This document shows, piece by piece, positions 8,655 to 17,840 of a stretch of DNA of 64,000 nucleotides. The position numbers and the translations under genes were made by a program. Positions within the stretch are counted from its first letter, which is position 1. Each line of letters begins with the position of its first letter. Source of the stretch: Paenibacillus sp. KS-LC4 (GTDB taxonomy: Bacteria; Bacillota; Bacilli; Paenibacillales; Paenibacillaceae). The stretch is taken from the NCBI RefSeq assembly GCF_036894955.1, contig NZ_CP145905.1:3366501-3430500 (forward strand). Reading direction: 5' to 3'. The notes beneath the pieces are model-generated. The model made no database searches. It had not been told where the DNA came from and was given only the letters and a program-made list of their open reading frames with translations.

Positions 8655-10955
8655 ATGATGGCAGCCCCACCTAATCGGTATTTTTTGCGCATTTTGCTGT
8701 TCGGCTTTCTTGTTAGTTCCGTACCTGTTATTATTGTTGGACTATTTTCCTACATGAAATCCTCCGACACCATTCAACGAAATGTAAACGCATCCAAGCT
8801 GTTGCAGTTGGAGCAAATGCAAATGAATGTGGAGCAGGTCATGCGTACGGTGGACCATTCCATGACGTATTTCGTCAATTCGTCTTTTTTGAAGTCCGCC
8901 ATGCTGGAACCGCTTAATGTGGAACAATTTCAATTATTTAACCAAATCAAACAAGAAGTCAACCATTTACAAACATTTGATACAGGAATAGAAAATATTA
9001 TTTTATTAAGTACTCGGGAAAATTGGTATATTGACAATTCCGGCCTATATCGGCTGAGTGAATTAGACAAGAAAGACCAGCTGCTTCAATATAAGGAGCT
9101 GCCCTTCGATTCGCAATGGATTACAGAGCCCGTCAGCAATACCGTGCTGCTTGGTCAATCCTCAAGCCGTTGTACATACGGCATCAGTCTCGTGAAGAAG
9201 CTGCCGCTAACGGCTTCAACCAAAAATGGACTTGCGGTGTCAACGATACCTTCCTGCTATTTGAACGAGCTGCTTTCCTTTGACAAAAATAGCGAAGCTG
9301 TGCTCGTATTTAATGATAAAGGCGAGCTGCTGTTTGGACAAAATGAAGAACTGCTGCCATCTGATGGCCTATTCACTGCCCTTTACCAGGACATTAGCGA
9401 ATCGGACTCCGTTCTTGCCCAATTCGATACGCAGCTTGAAGGGACAGACTATACGGTATCCTACCGCAAGTCTGATTATAATGGATGGACCTATGCTTCT
9501 ATTACATCGCTCGAATCTTTGTCGAAGCAATCCCGTGCCATCGGTTGGTTTACTGTGTTTATTTGCCTAGCCCTGCTTGCTATTACGCTGCTTGTGACCT
9601 GGTTCGGCTCTCAACGCCTGTACAGGCCGATTGAGCAGCTGTTTGTGAGCGTCTTTCAGCTGTTCCCGTCCAAGCACGATAAGCCAAGCAGCGACGGCTT
9701 CGTCTATATTGCTGATCAAATTCGACATGTCATTCGCGAGAAAAGCGAACTTGAAAGCACAATGAACAATCAGATTGACAGCCTGCGGACGTTGTTCATG
9801 ATGGAGCTGTACCAAGGAAAAAGCAACAGCCGAACGATTGAAGAGCGGCTCAAGACGCTTTCCTTGCCTGCGGCATTCAAAGGCTATGCGATTATGACGC
9901 TGCGCATTGATTTTTTTGAAGGGACGAGCTATTCGAAGGGCGATACCGATTTACTCCTGTTCGCCGTAAATAATATTGTGGAGGAATTGGTTGATGCAAG
10001 CGATAGGCTGGCACCTATCGTCTACGAACAGTCGCAAATTACACTTCTGCTGAACCGTGAGCATAACCTGGATACTTTTTTTGCCCAATTGGTTCCATTG
10101 GCAGAGCAAATTGCACACACCGTAAAGGAAGTGCTGAATTTGTCCGTCAGCTTCGGCTTTAGCGGCTACCATGACAAGCTCAAGTCAGCGGGCACTGCGC
10201 TTGAGGAAAGTATGGAGGCTTATAAGCATCTTAAGCGGTTTGGCGACTCCTCGGCGATGTTTTACCGGGATCTGCCTCAAAAGCTGAGCTTCAATACATC
10301 TTATCCCGTACGCTTGCAGACGGAGCTAAATGACGCTATCAAGCTTGGAGATCGCGCCAAAAGCGACGAAGCGCTGGCGGAGCTATTCGAAGCGGTGTTT
10401 AAGCAGCAGCTGAGCGCCCATGATTTTGAGCTGACGACTGCAAGGCTGTTGATTGATTTGATTCATCTGTCCCAGTCGCTCGGCATTCACGAGATGGAGC
10501 TTGGCGACCACTCATCCTTATTTGAATATTTGTTCAAGCCGCATTCTCCGAGAGAGGTTCGCAGCTGGTTTCTTCAAAACATCGTGGAACCGATTATTGT
10601 AGCGGTAGAGGAGCGAACCAATTCGCAGTATAAAAATATTTCTGAGGAGATCATTCATATGATTCACCAGCAATATGACCAGGAGCTTACGCTAGAGGCC
10701 ATTGCGGCGAGCATGCACTACAATGCGAACTATGTCAGCAGCGTATTCCGCAAAGAAACAGGAACCTCCTTCAGCGAATATTTGGCTGCGCATCGTCACC
10801 GCATCGCGCTTGGTCTGCTACAGGATACCAATATTTCGGTCAAGGAAATTTCCGAGCGGCTGCAATACACGAATCCACAAAATTTCATTCGTTCCTTCCG
10901 CAAGCTCGAAGGAACAACTCCCGGCAAATACCGGGAGCAGCATCAGCCGGGATAG
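8655..10955 (+). CDS. Membrane-anchored AraC-family transcription regulator
   Basis: The start at 8655 or 8658 follows GGAGGAG (8646-8652); an earlier in-frame ATG at 8619 lacks such a site. The protein of about 766 residues has a membrane segment near its N-terminus (FLRILLFGFLVSSVPVIIVG), an extracytoplasmic sensor of about 260 residues, a second membrane segment (WFTVFICLALLAITLLVTWF), a long cytoplasmic linker, and a C-terminal AraC/XylS DNA-binding domain with two helix-turn-helices (LTLEAIAASMHYNANYVSSVF and VKEISERLQYTNPQNFIRSF). Such proteins probably sense a sugar or binding protein outside and activate nearby uptake genes. The location between an orphan binding protein and a GH105/LplABC cluster supports control of rhamnogalacturonan-sugar uptake. 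Confidence 0.92.
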   Translation: MMAAPPNRYFLRILLFGFLVSSVPVIIVGLFSYMKSSDTIQRNVNASKLLQLEQMQMNVEQVMRTVDHSMTYFVNSSFLKSAMLEPLNVEQFQLFNQIKQEVNHLQTFDTGIENIILLSTRENWYIDNSGLYRLSELDKKDQLLQYKELPFDSQWITEPVSNTVLLGQSSSRCTYGISLVKKLPLTASTKNGLAVSTIPSCYLNELLSFDKNSEAVLVFNDKGELLFGQNEELLPSDGLFTALYQDISESDSVLAQFDTQLEGTDYTVSYRKSDYNGWTYASITSLESLSKQSRAIGWFTVFICLALLAITLLVTWFGSQRLYRPIEQLFVSVFQLFPSKHDKPSSDGFVYIADQIRHVIREKSELESTMNNQIDSLRTLFMMELYQGKSNSRTIEERLKTLSLPAAFKGYAIMTLRIDFFEGTSYSKGDTDLLLFAVNNIVEELVDASDRLAPIVYEQSQITLLLNREHNLDTFFAQLVPLAEQIAHTVKEVLNLSVSFGFSGYHDKLKSAGTALEESMEAYKHLKRFGDSSAMFYRDLPQKLSFNTSYPVRLQTELNDAIKLGDRAKSDEALAELFEAVFKQQLSAHDFELTTARLLIDLIHLSQSLGIHEMELGDHSSLFEYLFKPHSPREVRSWFLQNIVEPIIVAVEERTNSQYKNISEEIIHMIHQQYDQELTLEAIAASMHYNANYVSSVFRKETGTSFSEYLAAHRHRIALGLLQDTNISVKEISERLQYTNPQNFIRSFRKLEGTTPGKYREQHQPG

Positions 10956-10975
10956 CCATCTACGGCTCCCCGGCT
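10945..10975. terminator. Stem-loop between convergent AraC and GH105 genes
   Basis: AGCCGGG (10945-10951) pairs with CCCGGCT (10969-10975), with an inner AGCC/GGCT pairing. It lies between the stop of the AraC gene and the end of the GH105 gene, so it can serve both convergent transcripts. The T-tract is poor (TTAATT). Confidence 0.5.
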
Positions 10976-10982
10976 TAATTAC

Positions 10983-12128
10983 CTATTCCTGCTGCGCTTG
11001 AACTGGCAGCAAATTAAGTACGCCATCCAGCTCCACACAAGCCAGAACGAAGGCCCCCACACCGTGCAAATCGTTTTCGCTTGTTGGGCGCGTCACATAG
11101 TTGCGATAATCCCCTGCTGACGTTCCGATGCAGATACCGCTTACAATTAATCCCAACTCATCGGAATGCAGCGTACGGAGCAGCCCCTCATACCCTTTTA
11201 TCGCTATCTCCGAATAAGCTTTCGAAATACACCCATGCTTAATTGCTTTCGCTATCGTGTATAGAAAGAGGCAAGTGCACGAGGTTTCCAGCCAATTGTC
11301 CTCCCGCTCGCCTTTATTGACAACCTGATACCAAAGACCGCTTTTATTATCCTGAAACTCGGTGAGCGCTTCAACAAGGGCCGCGACCTCCAGCTCGATA
11401 GCTACTCTGCCGGAATGTGTTGCCGGCAGTACATCGAGAAAATCAACAAGCGCCATGCCATACCAACCGAGTGAGCGGCCCCAAAACTCTGGTGAGCAGC
11501 CCGTCTCCGGGTTAGCCCACGGCATGCTTCGCGTCTCATCCCACGCATGATACAGCAATCCTGTCCGAGTATCCTTCATACGCCGATTCATTAATCGCTC
11601 CTGCTTGAGGGCCATATCCAGCAGCTCAGGCTTGTCATATTTCGCACCATAGAGCATTGCGAATACACCGCCCATATAGAGGCCATCCAGCCACATTTGA
11701 TACGGATATTTATCCTTATGCCAGAAGCCTCCCTCCGAAGTCTGATTGAGTGTCCCGAACAGTCCGAGCAGACGATCTGCCGCAAGGCGATACCGCGGAT
11801 CGTCAAACTGCTCATCCAGCGTAAACAAAATCAGCCCGGCCATTATTGCATCCAACTCGTCGCGATCAAACGTCAAATTCCCATATGGATCAATTAAGGC
11901 ATCCGCATAACTTTTAATATAAAGCAAATAGCGCTCGTCGCCATTTTGCTCCCATACCTTGAGCATACCATACAAAAATACGCCTTGATGGTAATGCCAG
12001 CGGTTTGCTGGAGGCAAGTCATGTGCCTCTGGAAATCTCGCTATTAAGGAATCGCAAGCAGCAACTCCCCATTCCAGCGCTAACGCATCACGTTCACGCA
12101 TTGCTTCAGCTAATTGGGATAGACTCAT
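10983..12128 (-). CDS. Glycoside hydrolase family 105, unsaturated rhamnogalacturonyl hydrolase (YesR/YteR-like)
   Basis: This 381-residue protein has no signal peptide, so it acts in the cytoplasm. Family motifs include YQMWLDGLYMGGVFAM (catalytic Asp in WLDGLYM), EFWGRSLGWYGMAL and the C-terminal ENDLHGVGAFVLA. GH105 enzymes remove the terminal unsaturated galacturonyl residue from oligosaccharides made by rhamnogalacturonan lyases, by hydrating the double bond. It is the last gene of the operon after the LplABC-like importer, which fits hydrolysis of imported disaccharides. A second GH105 gene at 19148-20206 shows the strain handles more than one such substrate. Confidence 0.9.
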   Translation of the reverse strand: MSLSQLAEAMRERDALALEWGVAACDSLIARFPEAHDLPPANRWHYHQGVFLYGMLKVWEQNGDERYLLYIKSYADALIDPYGNLTFDRDELDAIMAGLILFTLDEQFDDPRYRLAADRLLGLFGTLNQTSEGGFWHKDKYPYQMWLDGLYMGGVFAMLYGAKYDKPELLDMALKQERLMNRRMKDTRTGLLYHAWDETRSMPWANPETGCSPEFWGRSLGWYGMALVDFLDVLPATHSGRVAIELEVAALVEALTEFQDNKSGLWYQVVNKGEREDNWLETSCTCLFLYTIAKAIKHGCISKAYSEIAIKGYEGLLRTLHSDELGLIVSGICIGTSAGDYRNYVTRPTSENDLHGVGAFVLACVELDGVLNLLPVQAQQE

Positions 12129-12205
12129 TTGACTTCAACCTCTCTTCATATAGGATACAAGGAGGATAGCTCGTGAACCCCCGAAGGGAAGGGTCTGCAA
12201 GCAGA

Positions 12206-13087
12206 CTACCCCTTCACCGAGCCCAATAATGCGCCTTTATCAAAATACTTTTGTAAAAATGGATAGACCAGCAGTACCGGAACCGTTGCTACTACGATAA
12301 CGGCCATTTTAATCGTCTGATCTGGAGGCGTAACGAAATCACCCGAGAAGCCCGAAGAATCCGCCGTCAAACCGCTTGCCAGAATGACAATTTGCCGCAA
12401 TAAAACTTGAATCGGCCACTTATCGGCACTGTCAATGTACAAAATCGCCGGCAAATACGTGTTCCAATACGTTACGGCATAAAAGAGGGAAATCGTTGCA
12501 ATCGCCGGCATGGAGAGCGGGATCACAATACGGAATAAAATACCCCAGTCGTTGCAGCCGTCAATTTTAGCCGACTCCTCCAACCCATCCGGCAAACTTT
12601 GAAAGAAGCTGCGCAAAATAATCAGATTAAACGCATTAATAGCAGTCGGCACAATAAGCGCCGCATAGCTGTCGATCATGCCTAGCGACTTGACGACGAT
12701 GAAGGTCGGTATCATCCCGCCACTGAACAGCATCGTAAACACAATCATAAACATGATCTGCTTGCGACCAACCAAATCACGTCGGGACAAGCCATAGGCC
12801 ATCAGCGACGTAAGTATCATGCTGAATAGCGTACCAAAGCCAGTAACCCCAATCGAAACTAGCATACTGCGAAAAATGGTGTTCGTTGAGAAAATATAGG
12901 CATACGCATCCCAGCTAATTTTCGTCGGGAATAGGACGAATCGCTTTTGTGCAAGCTCATCAACTGTCGTTAGCGATCCAGCAATAATATGCAGAAAAGG
13001 AAGAATTGTCACTAACGCAACTAAAAATAATATTACATAGACAGCACCATCAAATAAGCGGCCGCCAATCGTTTTGTCATGCACCAT
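12206..13087 (-). CDS. Carbohydrate ABC transporter permease (LplC/YtcP-like)
   Basis: This 293-residue inner-membrane subunit of a binding-protein-dependent sugar importer has about six hydrophobic helices. The EAA loop is ESAKIDGCNDWGILFRIVIPLSMP, where a cytoplasmic ATPase docks. No ATPase gene is present, which is usual: such importers share an MsmX-type ATPase encoded elsewhere. It lies 47 bp after the partner permease and before the GH105 gene on the same transcript. Confidence 0.92.
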   Translation of the reverse strand: MVHDKTIGGRLFDGAVYVILFLVALVTILPFLHIIAGSLTTVDELAQKRFVLFPTKISWDAYAYIFSTNTIFRSMLVSIGVTGFGTLFSMILTSLMAYGLSRRDLVGRKQIMFMIVFTMLFSGGMIPTFIVVKSLGMIDSYAALIVPTAINAFNLIILRSFFQSLPDGLEESAKIDGCNDWGILFRIVIPLSMPAIATISLFYAVTYWNTYLPAILYIDSADKWPIQVLLRQIVILASGLTADSSGFSGDFVTPPDQTIKMAVIVVATVPVLLVYPFLQKYFDKGALLGSVKG

Positions 13088-13134
13088 AATAGCTTTTCCT
13101 CCTCAAGATGTTGCTTCGGCGGCAAACGTAGAGC

Positions 13135-14091
13135 TTAATATACGCCCTCTTCGCCGAATTTTTTGGCCAGCCAGTTCGCGGACATTACCAGTACTAAACC
13201 GACGAAGGATTTGAAGAAGCCTACCGCGGTGCTATAGCTGAACTGCCCTTGTTTAAGCCCCGCTGTATACACATACGTATCAAAGATTTCCGCCACATTC
13301 CGGTTCATCGCGTTAAGCAGCAAATACACATGCTCAAATCCTAGCTCCAGGACGTCGCCAATTTTCAAAATGAGCAGGATTACAATAACGCTGCGGATCG
13401 ACGGCAATGTAATATGCCAAATTTGGCGGAAACGGTTGGCACCGTCCATCCGCGAAGCCTCGTACAGCTGTGGATCAATGGCAGCAATAGCTGCGAGATA
13501 CACAATGGTTCCCCAGCCAGCTTCACGCCAGATGACCTGTAAAATGTACATCGGCCGGAACCATTCATCACTTAGCAGAAAGTTGATTTTCTGCATGCCC
13601 ATTGCATCAAGGCCTTCATTAATCATACCGCCATCCATCGTAACCATAACGAAGGAGATCGAAACGATAATAACCCAAGACATGAAATGCGGAATGTAGA
13701 CAATGGTCTGTACAAAACGCTTGAAAGCTTGCAGTCTTACTTCATTTAATAAGATCGCTAAAATAATAGGGACGGGGAAGAAGAAAATTAAGTTCATCAG
13801 AAACAAAACGATCGTATTGCGGAAAATCGTCCAAAACATCGGTTCGGTAAACAGACGCTGATAATGCTTGAAGCCGACCCAATCACTTCCGAGAATACCG
13901 TCGTATGGACGGTATTCCTGGAAGGAGATCACAAGCCCCCACATAGGGAAGTATTTGAATAAGACGAAATACAGCAGTCCCGGCAAAATCATGAGGTAAA
14001 TTGCTTTATTTTTCAATATACGCCGGCGAAGATCATGCTTCTTCATGTCCGGCTTAACGGCTGCTACTGCTGACGCTGAGTTGCTGCTCAT
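13135..14091 (-). CDS. Sugar ABC transporter permease (LplB/YteP-like)
   Basis: The start at 14091 is chosen because AAAGGA lies 8 nt upstream; the ATG at 14100 overlaps that ribosome binding site. The protein of about 318 residues has a cytoplasmic N-terminus and six membrane helices. The EAA loop is EASRMDGANRFRQIWHITLPSI. It pairs with the permease encoded directly downstream and with the lipoprotein at 14136-15692 to import oligosaccharides, by homology to LplABC and YtePQ systems for rhamnogalacturonan fragments. Confidence 0.92.
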   Translation of the reverse strand: MSSNSASAVAAVKPDMKKHDLRRRILKNKAIYLMILPGLLYFVLFKYFPMWGLVISFQEYRPYDGILGSDWVGFKHYQRLFTEPMFWTIFRNTIVLFLMNLIFFFPVPIILAILLNEVRLQAFKRFVQTIVYIPHFMSWVIIVSISFVMVTMDGGMINEGLDAMGMQKINFLLSDEWFRPMYILQVIWREAGWGTIVYLAAIAAIDPQLYEASRMDGANRFRQIWHITLPSIRSVIVILLILKIGDVLELGFEHVYLLLNAMNRNVAEIFDTYVYTAGLKQGQFSYSTAVGFFKSFVGLVLVMSANWLAKKFGEEGVY

Positions 14092-14135
14092 GTGAAACAT
14101 CCTTTCGATTCCCTGTTTTTACAGGAGTTCTATTC

Positions 14136-15692
14136 CTATTGTGATTTAGCTAGAGAATCATTGTATTCAGCGATAATGCTCTCGCCGCCAGCTTTTTTCC
14201 AACGCTCGATTTCGCCATCAAATCCTGCGGCATCCAGATTGCCCAGAATATAGCGGTAAGTAGCATCGTTAATAATTTGCTGAAGCTCTACGCCCTTCTC
14301 GCCAAATGTTTTGGAATCAAGCGCCGCTGTTGGATCGTTAATCAGCATGCTGTTGTTTTCGATAATGAGCTCCTCTGCTTTTGCTTTAGCTGGAAGCTTG
14401 TTGTAAGGACGCAGCATATCAATCGTGCTTTCGCCACCGACCTGCAAAATTTCGTAAGGCTTCTGCTCACGGTCTGTCATCTTCGTATCTTCAACTTTTT
14501 GCACTAAGCCGCCTTCTACGATCGTGTAATGCTTGTCTGGAACTCCCCATTTCACGAGATTAGCAAGCTCCGGCTCCATCAGCTTGTCATAGAATGCTAA
14601 AATGCTCTTCAGCTCTTCTTCCGATTTAACGGATGATTTCGGGAACAATACTAAGTTTCCGTAGCCTGGAATAGACCAAATACCCGCATCCCCGCTCGGT
14701 CCGCTAATGCGATTCGCTACATCGTAAAGGGCGTTTGGATTAATTTCCACGGTTTTCTGGTGCAAGCTTTGCACATCCGCCATTGAACCAATGTACATGC
14801 CCGCTTTTCCTGTAATGACCAGATTTTGCTGATCTTCCTTGCTCGTAACTGGGAAGTCTTTATTGATTAGACCTTCGTCATACAGCTTCTTGAAGAAATC
14901 CATCGTTGCTTTATACTGCGGGAACATAAATTCGGGCTGCAGCTTACCGTCTACTGTACCCCAGTTGTTTGGTGTTCCAAAATACGAGGCAACCGTCTTG
15001 AACGCGCCATATACCAAATCACTACGGTCAGTCAGACCAATCGTATCTGCCTTGCCATTGCCATCCGGGTCGCCTTCCTTAAACTGCTTCAGCATATTGT
15101 AGAGCTCATCCGTCGTTTTTGGTGCTGCGAGACCTAGCTTATCCGCCCAGTCCTTGCGGAAAATAATACCTTGACGCGATAGCGGACGCTCTTGATAGAT
15201 GGCATACGTTTTGCCGTCTACTGCTGTATTTTTCACAACCAGCTCATCAAGCTTGCTTAAGTTTGGATAGTCCTTAATGAAAGGACCAATTTCCCAAAAT
15301 TGGTTATTACGAATCGCATCGCGGAATAAAATGTAGGTGGTTTGATTTTTCATATATACAGCCTGAGGCAAGGAGCCCGTTGCAAATGACGAGTTCAGCT
15401 TTTCTTCATAGCTGCCATCCGGTACCCAGTTAATCGTCAAATCTGTGTTCGTTTTTTCCTCAAGCATTTTTTCAATTTCATCTGTAGGAACTTCAGGGGT
15501 ATGCAGGTTTGTCATTATTGTCAGTTTGAAAGGAGCTTTCACTTCACTAGTAGATGCGCCTCCTTGATTAGTTCCCGATGTTGCGCTTCCCTCATTCCCT
15601 CCTGTACCTGATGCACAACCTGCCAAAATACAGCCTGCTAATGTCGTTGTGCACAAAACGCGAAATGTAGATGTCATTTGTTTCTTTCTCAT
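14136..15692 (-). CDS. Extracellular solute-binding lipoprotein (LplA-like)
   Basis: This 518-residue protein has a lipoprotein signal (basic RKKQ, hydrophobic core, lipobox LAGCASG at about 23-29) and then a Gly/Ser/Thr-rich tether. The mature part is a large family 1 sugar-binding protein with PDGNGKADTIGLTDRSD. It is the first gene of the importer operon and captures the sugar for the two permeases downstream. The ribosome binding site is GGGAGG just before ATG. Two inverted repeats at 15783-15820 may control it. The orphan lipoprotein at 7045-8568 is a close paralogue. Confidence 0.93.
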   Translation of the reverse strand: MRKKQMTSTFRVLCTTTLAGCILAGCASGTGGNEGSATSGTNQGGASTSEVKAPFKLTIMTNLHTPEVPTDEIEKMLEEKTNTDLTINWVPDGSYEEKLNSSFATGSLPQAVYMKNQTTYILFRDAIRNNQFWEIGPFIKDYPNLSKLDELVVKNTAVDGKTYAIYQERPLSRQGIIFRKDWADKLGLAAPKTTDELYNMLKQFKEGDPDGNGKADTIGLTDRSDLVYGAFKTVASYFGTPNNWGTVDGKLQPEFMFPQYKATMDFFKKLYDEGLINKDFPVTSKEDQQNLVITGKAGMYIGSMADVQSLHQKTVEINPNALYDVANRISGPSGDAGIWSIPGYGNLVLFPKSSVKSEEELKSILAFYDKLMEPELANLVKWGVPDKHYTIVEGGLVQKVEDTKMTDREQKPYEILQVGGESTIDMLRPYNKLPAKAKAEELIIENNSMLINDPTAALDSKTFGEKGVELQQIINDATYRYILGNLDAAGFDGEIERWKKAGGESIIAEYNDSLAKSQ

Positions 15693-15782
15693 GCTTTGAC
15701 CTCCCGAATTTGGAATTCATTTAGGTGCTCCTGTTACCCTTTTATCGTATAGCCCGCTAGGGTGGTTTGCCTATAATCACCA

Positions 15783-15820
15783 CGCCATATGTTATGGCGC
15801 AATCCCTTGTGGCGCAAGGG
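15783..15820. promoter_or_regulatory. Two adjacent inverted repeats upstream of the LplABC-like operon
   Basis: CGCCATA-TGT-TATGGCG (15783-15799) is followed after 4 bp by CCCTTG-TGGCG-CAAGGG (15804-15820). They lie about 90-130 bp upstream of the lipoprotein start and are plausible operators for the AraC regulator or a global sugar regulator. No protein can be assigned from sequence. Confidence 0.45.
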
Positions 15821-15900
15821 TTACAGCCAAATGTGAGTTAAGGATTATAGCGGTTATGCCCTAAATCCAGCCCTTTTTCCGCCCAAAAAGCGCAGCAAAA

Positions 15901-15942
15901 AAAGCATGCAGGATGTAGCCTAATTGCTACCTGCATGCTTTT
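15901..15942 (-). terminator. Terminator of the M14 carboxypeptidase transcript
   Basis: A stem of GCATGCAGG (15904-15912) with CCTGCATGC (15930-15938), flanked by A and T tracts, gives a T-run on the minus strand. It lies about 105 bp after the peptidase stop and just past the second hairpin of repeat copy 1. The A-rich other side could let it work in both directions. Confidence 0.75.
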
Positions 15943-15943
15943 T

Positions 15944-16033
15944 GAAAATACTGTAAATAATTGGAAAGTATTTAATTTCTCAGAATGAAACGCGCCGCAT
16001 CGCCAGAGGACGGTGCGAGCCGTTTCACCTTGA
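15944..16033 (-). repeat. Dispersed two-hairpin repeat, copy 1
   Basis: Read on the minus strand it starts TCAAGGTGAAACGG and shows a first hairpin closed by TGAAACG/CGTTTCA (16021-16027 with 15986-15992). A second short hairpin pairs AAATACT (15967-15973) with AGTATTT (15946-15952). It is the most divergent of the four copies in the second stem, yet the stem remains paired. It begins about 12 bp after the carboxypeptidase stop. Other copies are at 17708, 43977 and 56363. Confidence 0.85.
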
Positions 16034-16045
16034 ATCGTTTCACTT

Positions 16046-17500
16046 TCAAGCTGAGCTTGGTGTTGGAACAGCGCTCGTTTCTACAGCTTCCGCTCCCTTT
16101 GATGATTCCTCCATACTTGGGGTTTCGGTTGCTGGAGCAGCCGTTGGGGTTGACTCAACTGATGGCTCCGACGCGTTCGGTGCGTTCGGACTCGGTGAAG
16201 AAGGAGTCACCTCTGGACGTGCAGTCGGTATAAGTATCGGGGTCGGGGTTGGAGTCGGCGCTGGCTCGCTCCATGGCCTTGTAATACTTTTAGCTATCCA
16301 TCTGCTCCCTAGTCCGCTTAGCTGGATTTCATACCAGCTTCCTTTTTCCCTCGTCACCTTATAGACACCTGCGTTAACGCTGGTTGCTGTCTCCCGATTC
16401 AGAGCAGGAAAACGATAAGTTGTTGCTGGCGAGGTCAGCTCGATGGTGGCAGAGGCTTTCTTTGCTTTTTCGCTCTGCATCGCTTGTTCATAAGCTGTCG
16501 TCCCAATAAGCCACATCGTATCCTTATGCTGCTTCCATATCCGCTCCCAGTAGCTGAGCGGCACATTCGTCTCCCCTACAGCAGGAGCGATTTCCGGTGT
16601 AAGCGCTGGTTTTCCGAACTCGGTAATAAACCAATCGGTAAAGCCTCCACCCGAAGGATTCGCTTCCGGGGCTACCGGTCGGTAGCCGGTCATGGCTGCA
16701 TAAGCTTGAACAAATGCTCGATCCCTTGGCAAATTAGATGCCTTCGTCTTAAAGTTCCAAAATATAATTTCACCCGATGAATGATAGGAAATCGCAATTT
16801 CCGGTTTTAGCTGCTTTGTGAAATTGTACATAAGCTGGGCTTCTTTCGCTTCCAACGACTTTTTGCCTTTATAATTTTTATAGGAGGGCGCATTCTCGGC
16901 TTGGCGAATCGTTTCCCAGTCGGCGGGATACTGCCTGTTTAAATCGACGCCTTTGCCATTGGCCTTCCAGCGTTTGAAATCGCGGCTATTTTTGTTCATT
17001 TTAATTAATTCGGCATGATCCTGCTGCGGAAAAGCAGCTAATCCCTTTTGCTGAAGGGAAACGCCATCGGGATTAACCATAGGCACGATTTGAAACGTAA
17101 TGTGGTCGAATAAATCAGCCGTATTAAGCTGCTTCCACACTCCCCGCTTAGCTGCACTTGCAGCCATTGACTCCGCCATATTCATCACCGTAATGGTCGT
17201 GATCCATTCCCTAGCATGATGGGATGCATTCAGTAAAACATTGACGGGGCCATTGCCTATTTCTATCACCCACAGCTCGCGTCCATATTCACTTTTTCCG
17301 ATGCTCCGATAACGGATCAGCTCCGGATAAGCATCGGCGAGCTTCTTTATATCATTCGTCATTAATTCATAGCTGTATAGCTGCTTTGGATTTACAATCG
17401 CTTGCTTGGAGCCCCCTCCATTAGCTGCTATTAAAGTAGGCAATACAATTGCGAAAATAAGCAGCAAGATAAACGTTCTTGTTCTCAAAAACAAATGCAT
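16046..17500 (-). CDS. Secreted M14 family zinc carboxypeptidase
   Basis: This 484-residue protein has an N-terminal signal peptide (residues about 1-25) and an M14 domain. Zinc ligands are in NASHHAREW (His and Glu) and the later His in SYHSSGE; the catalytic Glu is probably in TPEIAP. The core DLNRQYPADW and NPDGV are typical. From about residue 375 there is an SH3-like repeat (VNAGVYKVTREKGSWYEIQL), then a low-complexity tail of about 80 residues rich in Pro, Thr, Ser and Glu that may span or bind the wall. It probably trims peptides outside the cell; relatives include gamma-D-glutamyl-diamino acid peptidases. The gene is flanked by inverted copies 1 and 2 of the dispersed repeat. Confidence 0.9.
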   Translation of the reverse strand: MHLFLRTRTFILLLIFAIVLPTLIAANGGGSKQAIVNPKQLYSYELMTNDIKKLADAYPELIRYRSIGKSEYGRELWVIEIGNGPVNVLLNASHHAREWITTITVMNMAESMAASAAKRGVWKQLNTADLFDHITFQIVPMVNPDGVSLQQKGLAAFPQQDHAELIKMNKNSRDFKRWKANGKGVDLNRQYPADWETIRQAENAPSYKNYKGKKSLEAKEAQLMYNFTKQLKPEIAISYHSSGEIIFWNFKTKASNLPRDRAFVQAYAAMTGYRPVAPEANPSGGGFTDWFITEFGKPALTPEIAPAVGETNVPLSYWERIWKQHKDTMWLIGTTAYEQAMQSEKAKKASATIELTSPATTYRFPALNRETATSVNAGVYKVTREKGSWYEIQLSGLGSRWIAKSITRPWSEPAPTPTPTPILIPTARPEVTPSSPSPNAPNASEPSVESTPTAAPATETPSMEESSKGAEAVETSAVPTPSSA

Positions 17501-17707
17501 GTAAACAAGCCCCTTGTCTATGTTCGATAGAGTTAAACATCATCCATGGAATTTCGACAAAAAAACTATATTTACCTGCTATATTTACAAAATAATATAG
17601 TTGCGAGTCTATCATTTATCCGTCTTAAGGCGGAGTAAGCTTTCATTCTAGCGATCCTTTTTATACGCTCTAATGTCCTGTAAAATTCCCATTGAATACA
17701 ACGCTGC

Positions 17708-17810
17708 TCAAGGTGAAACGGTTGTCGCCGTCCTCTGGCGGCATGACGCGTTTCAGTCCGAGAAATATAAGCACAATTTATACGTGAAAACTTATAAATT
17801 CTTATATTTT
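17708..17810 (+). repeat. Dispersed two-hairpin repeat, copy 2 (in the leader of the MFS gene)
   Basis: It starts TCAAGGTGAAACGG. The first hairpin closes with TGAAACG/CGTTTCA (ending near 17755) and has the inner pairings GTTG/TGAC (with G-U pairs) and GCCG/CGGC. The conserved TCAGTCCGAGAAATATA joins it to the second hairpin, AAATATAAG (17763-17771) with CTTATATTT (17801-17809). It ends about 30 bp before the MFS start codon. The rest of the 340-bp gap between the divergent peptidase and MFS genes is AT-rich, and I could not place a promoter in it with confidence. Confidence 0.9.
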
Positions 17811-17840
17811 AAAAAAAATGAAAAAGGAAAGGTGAAAACG

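Noticed and set aside
9567..10172. Several open frames opposite to long genes (here and opposite metH, mrfA and the PBP gene)
   Set aside because: They lack ribosome binding sites and family motifs and mirror the codon pattern of the real genes.
16100..16260. Tandem repeat in the carboxypeptidase gene
   Set aside because: The Pro/Thr/Ser-rich tail gives low-complexity DNA, but there is no regular repeat unit.
17673..17840. N-terminal extension of the MFS protein
   Set aside because: The extra 56 codons are the dispersed repeat; the good ribosome binding site and typical MFS N-terminus place the start at 17841.
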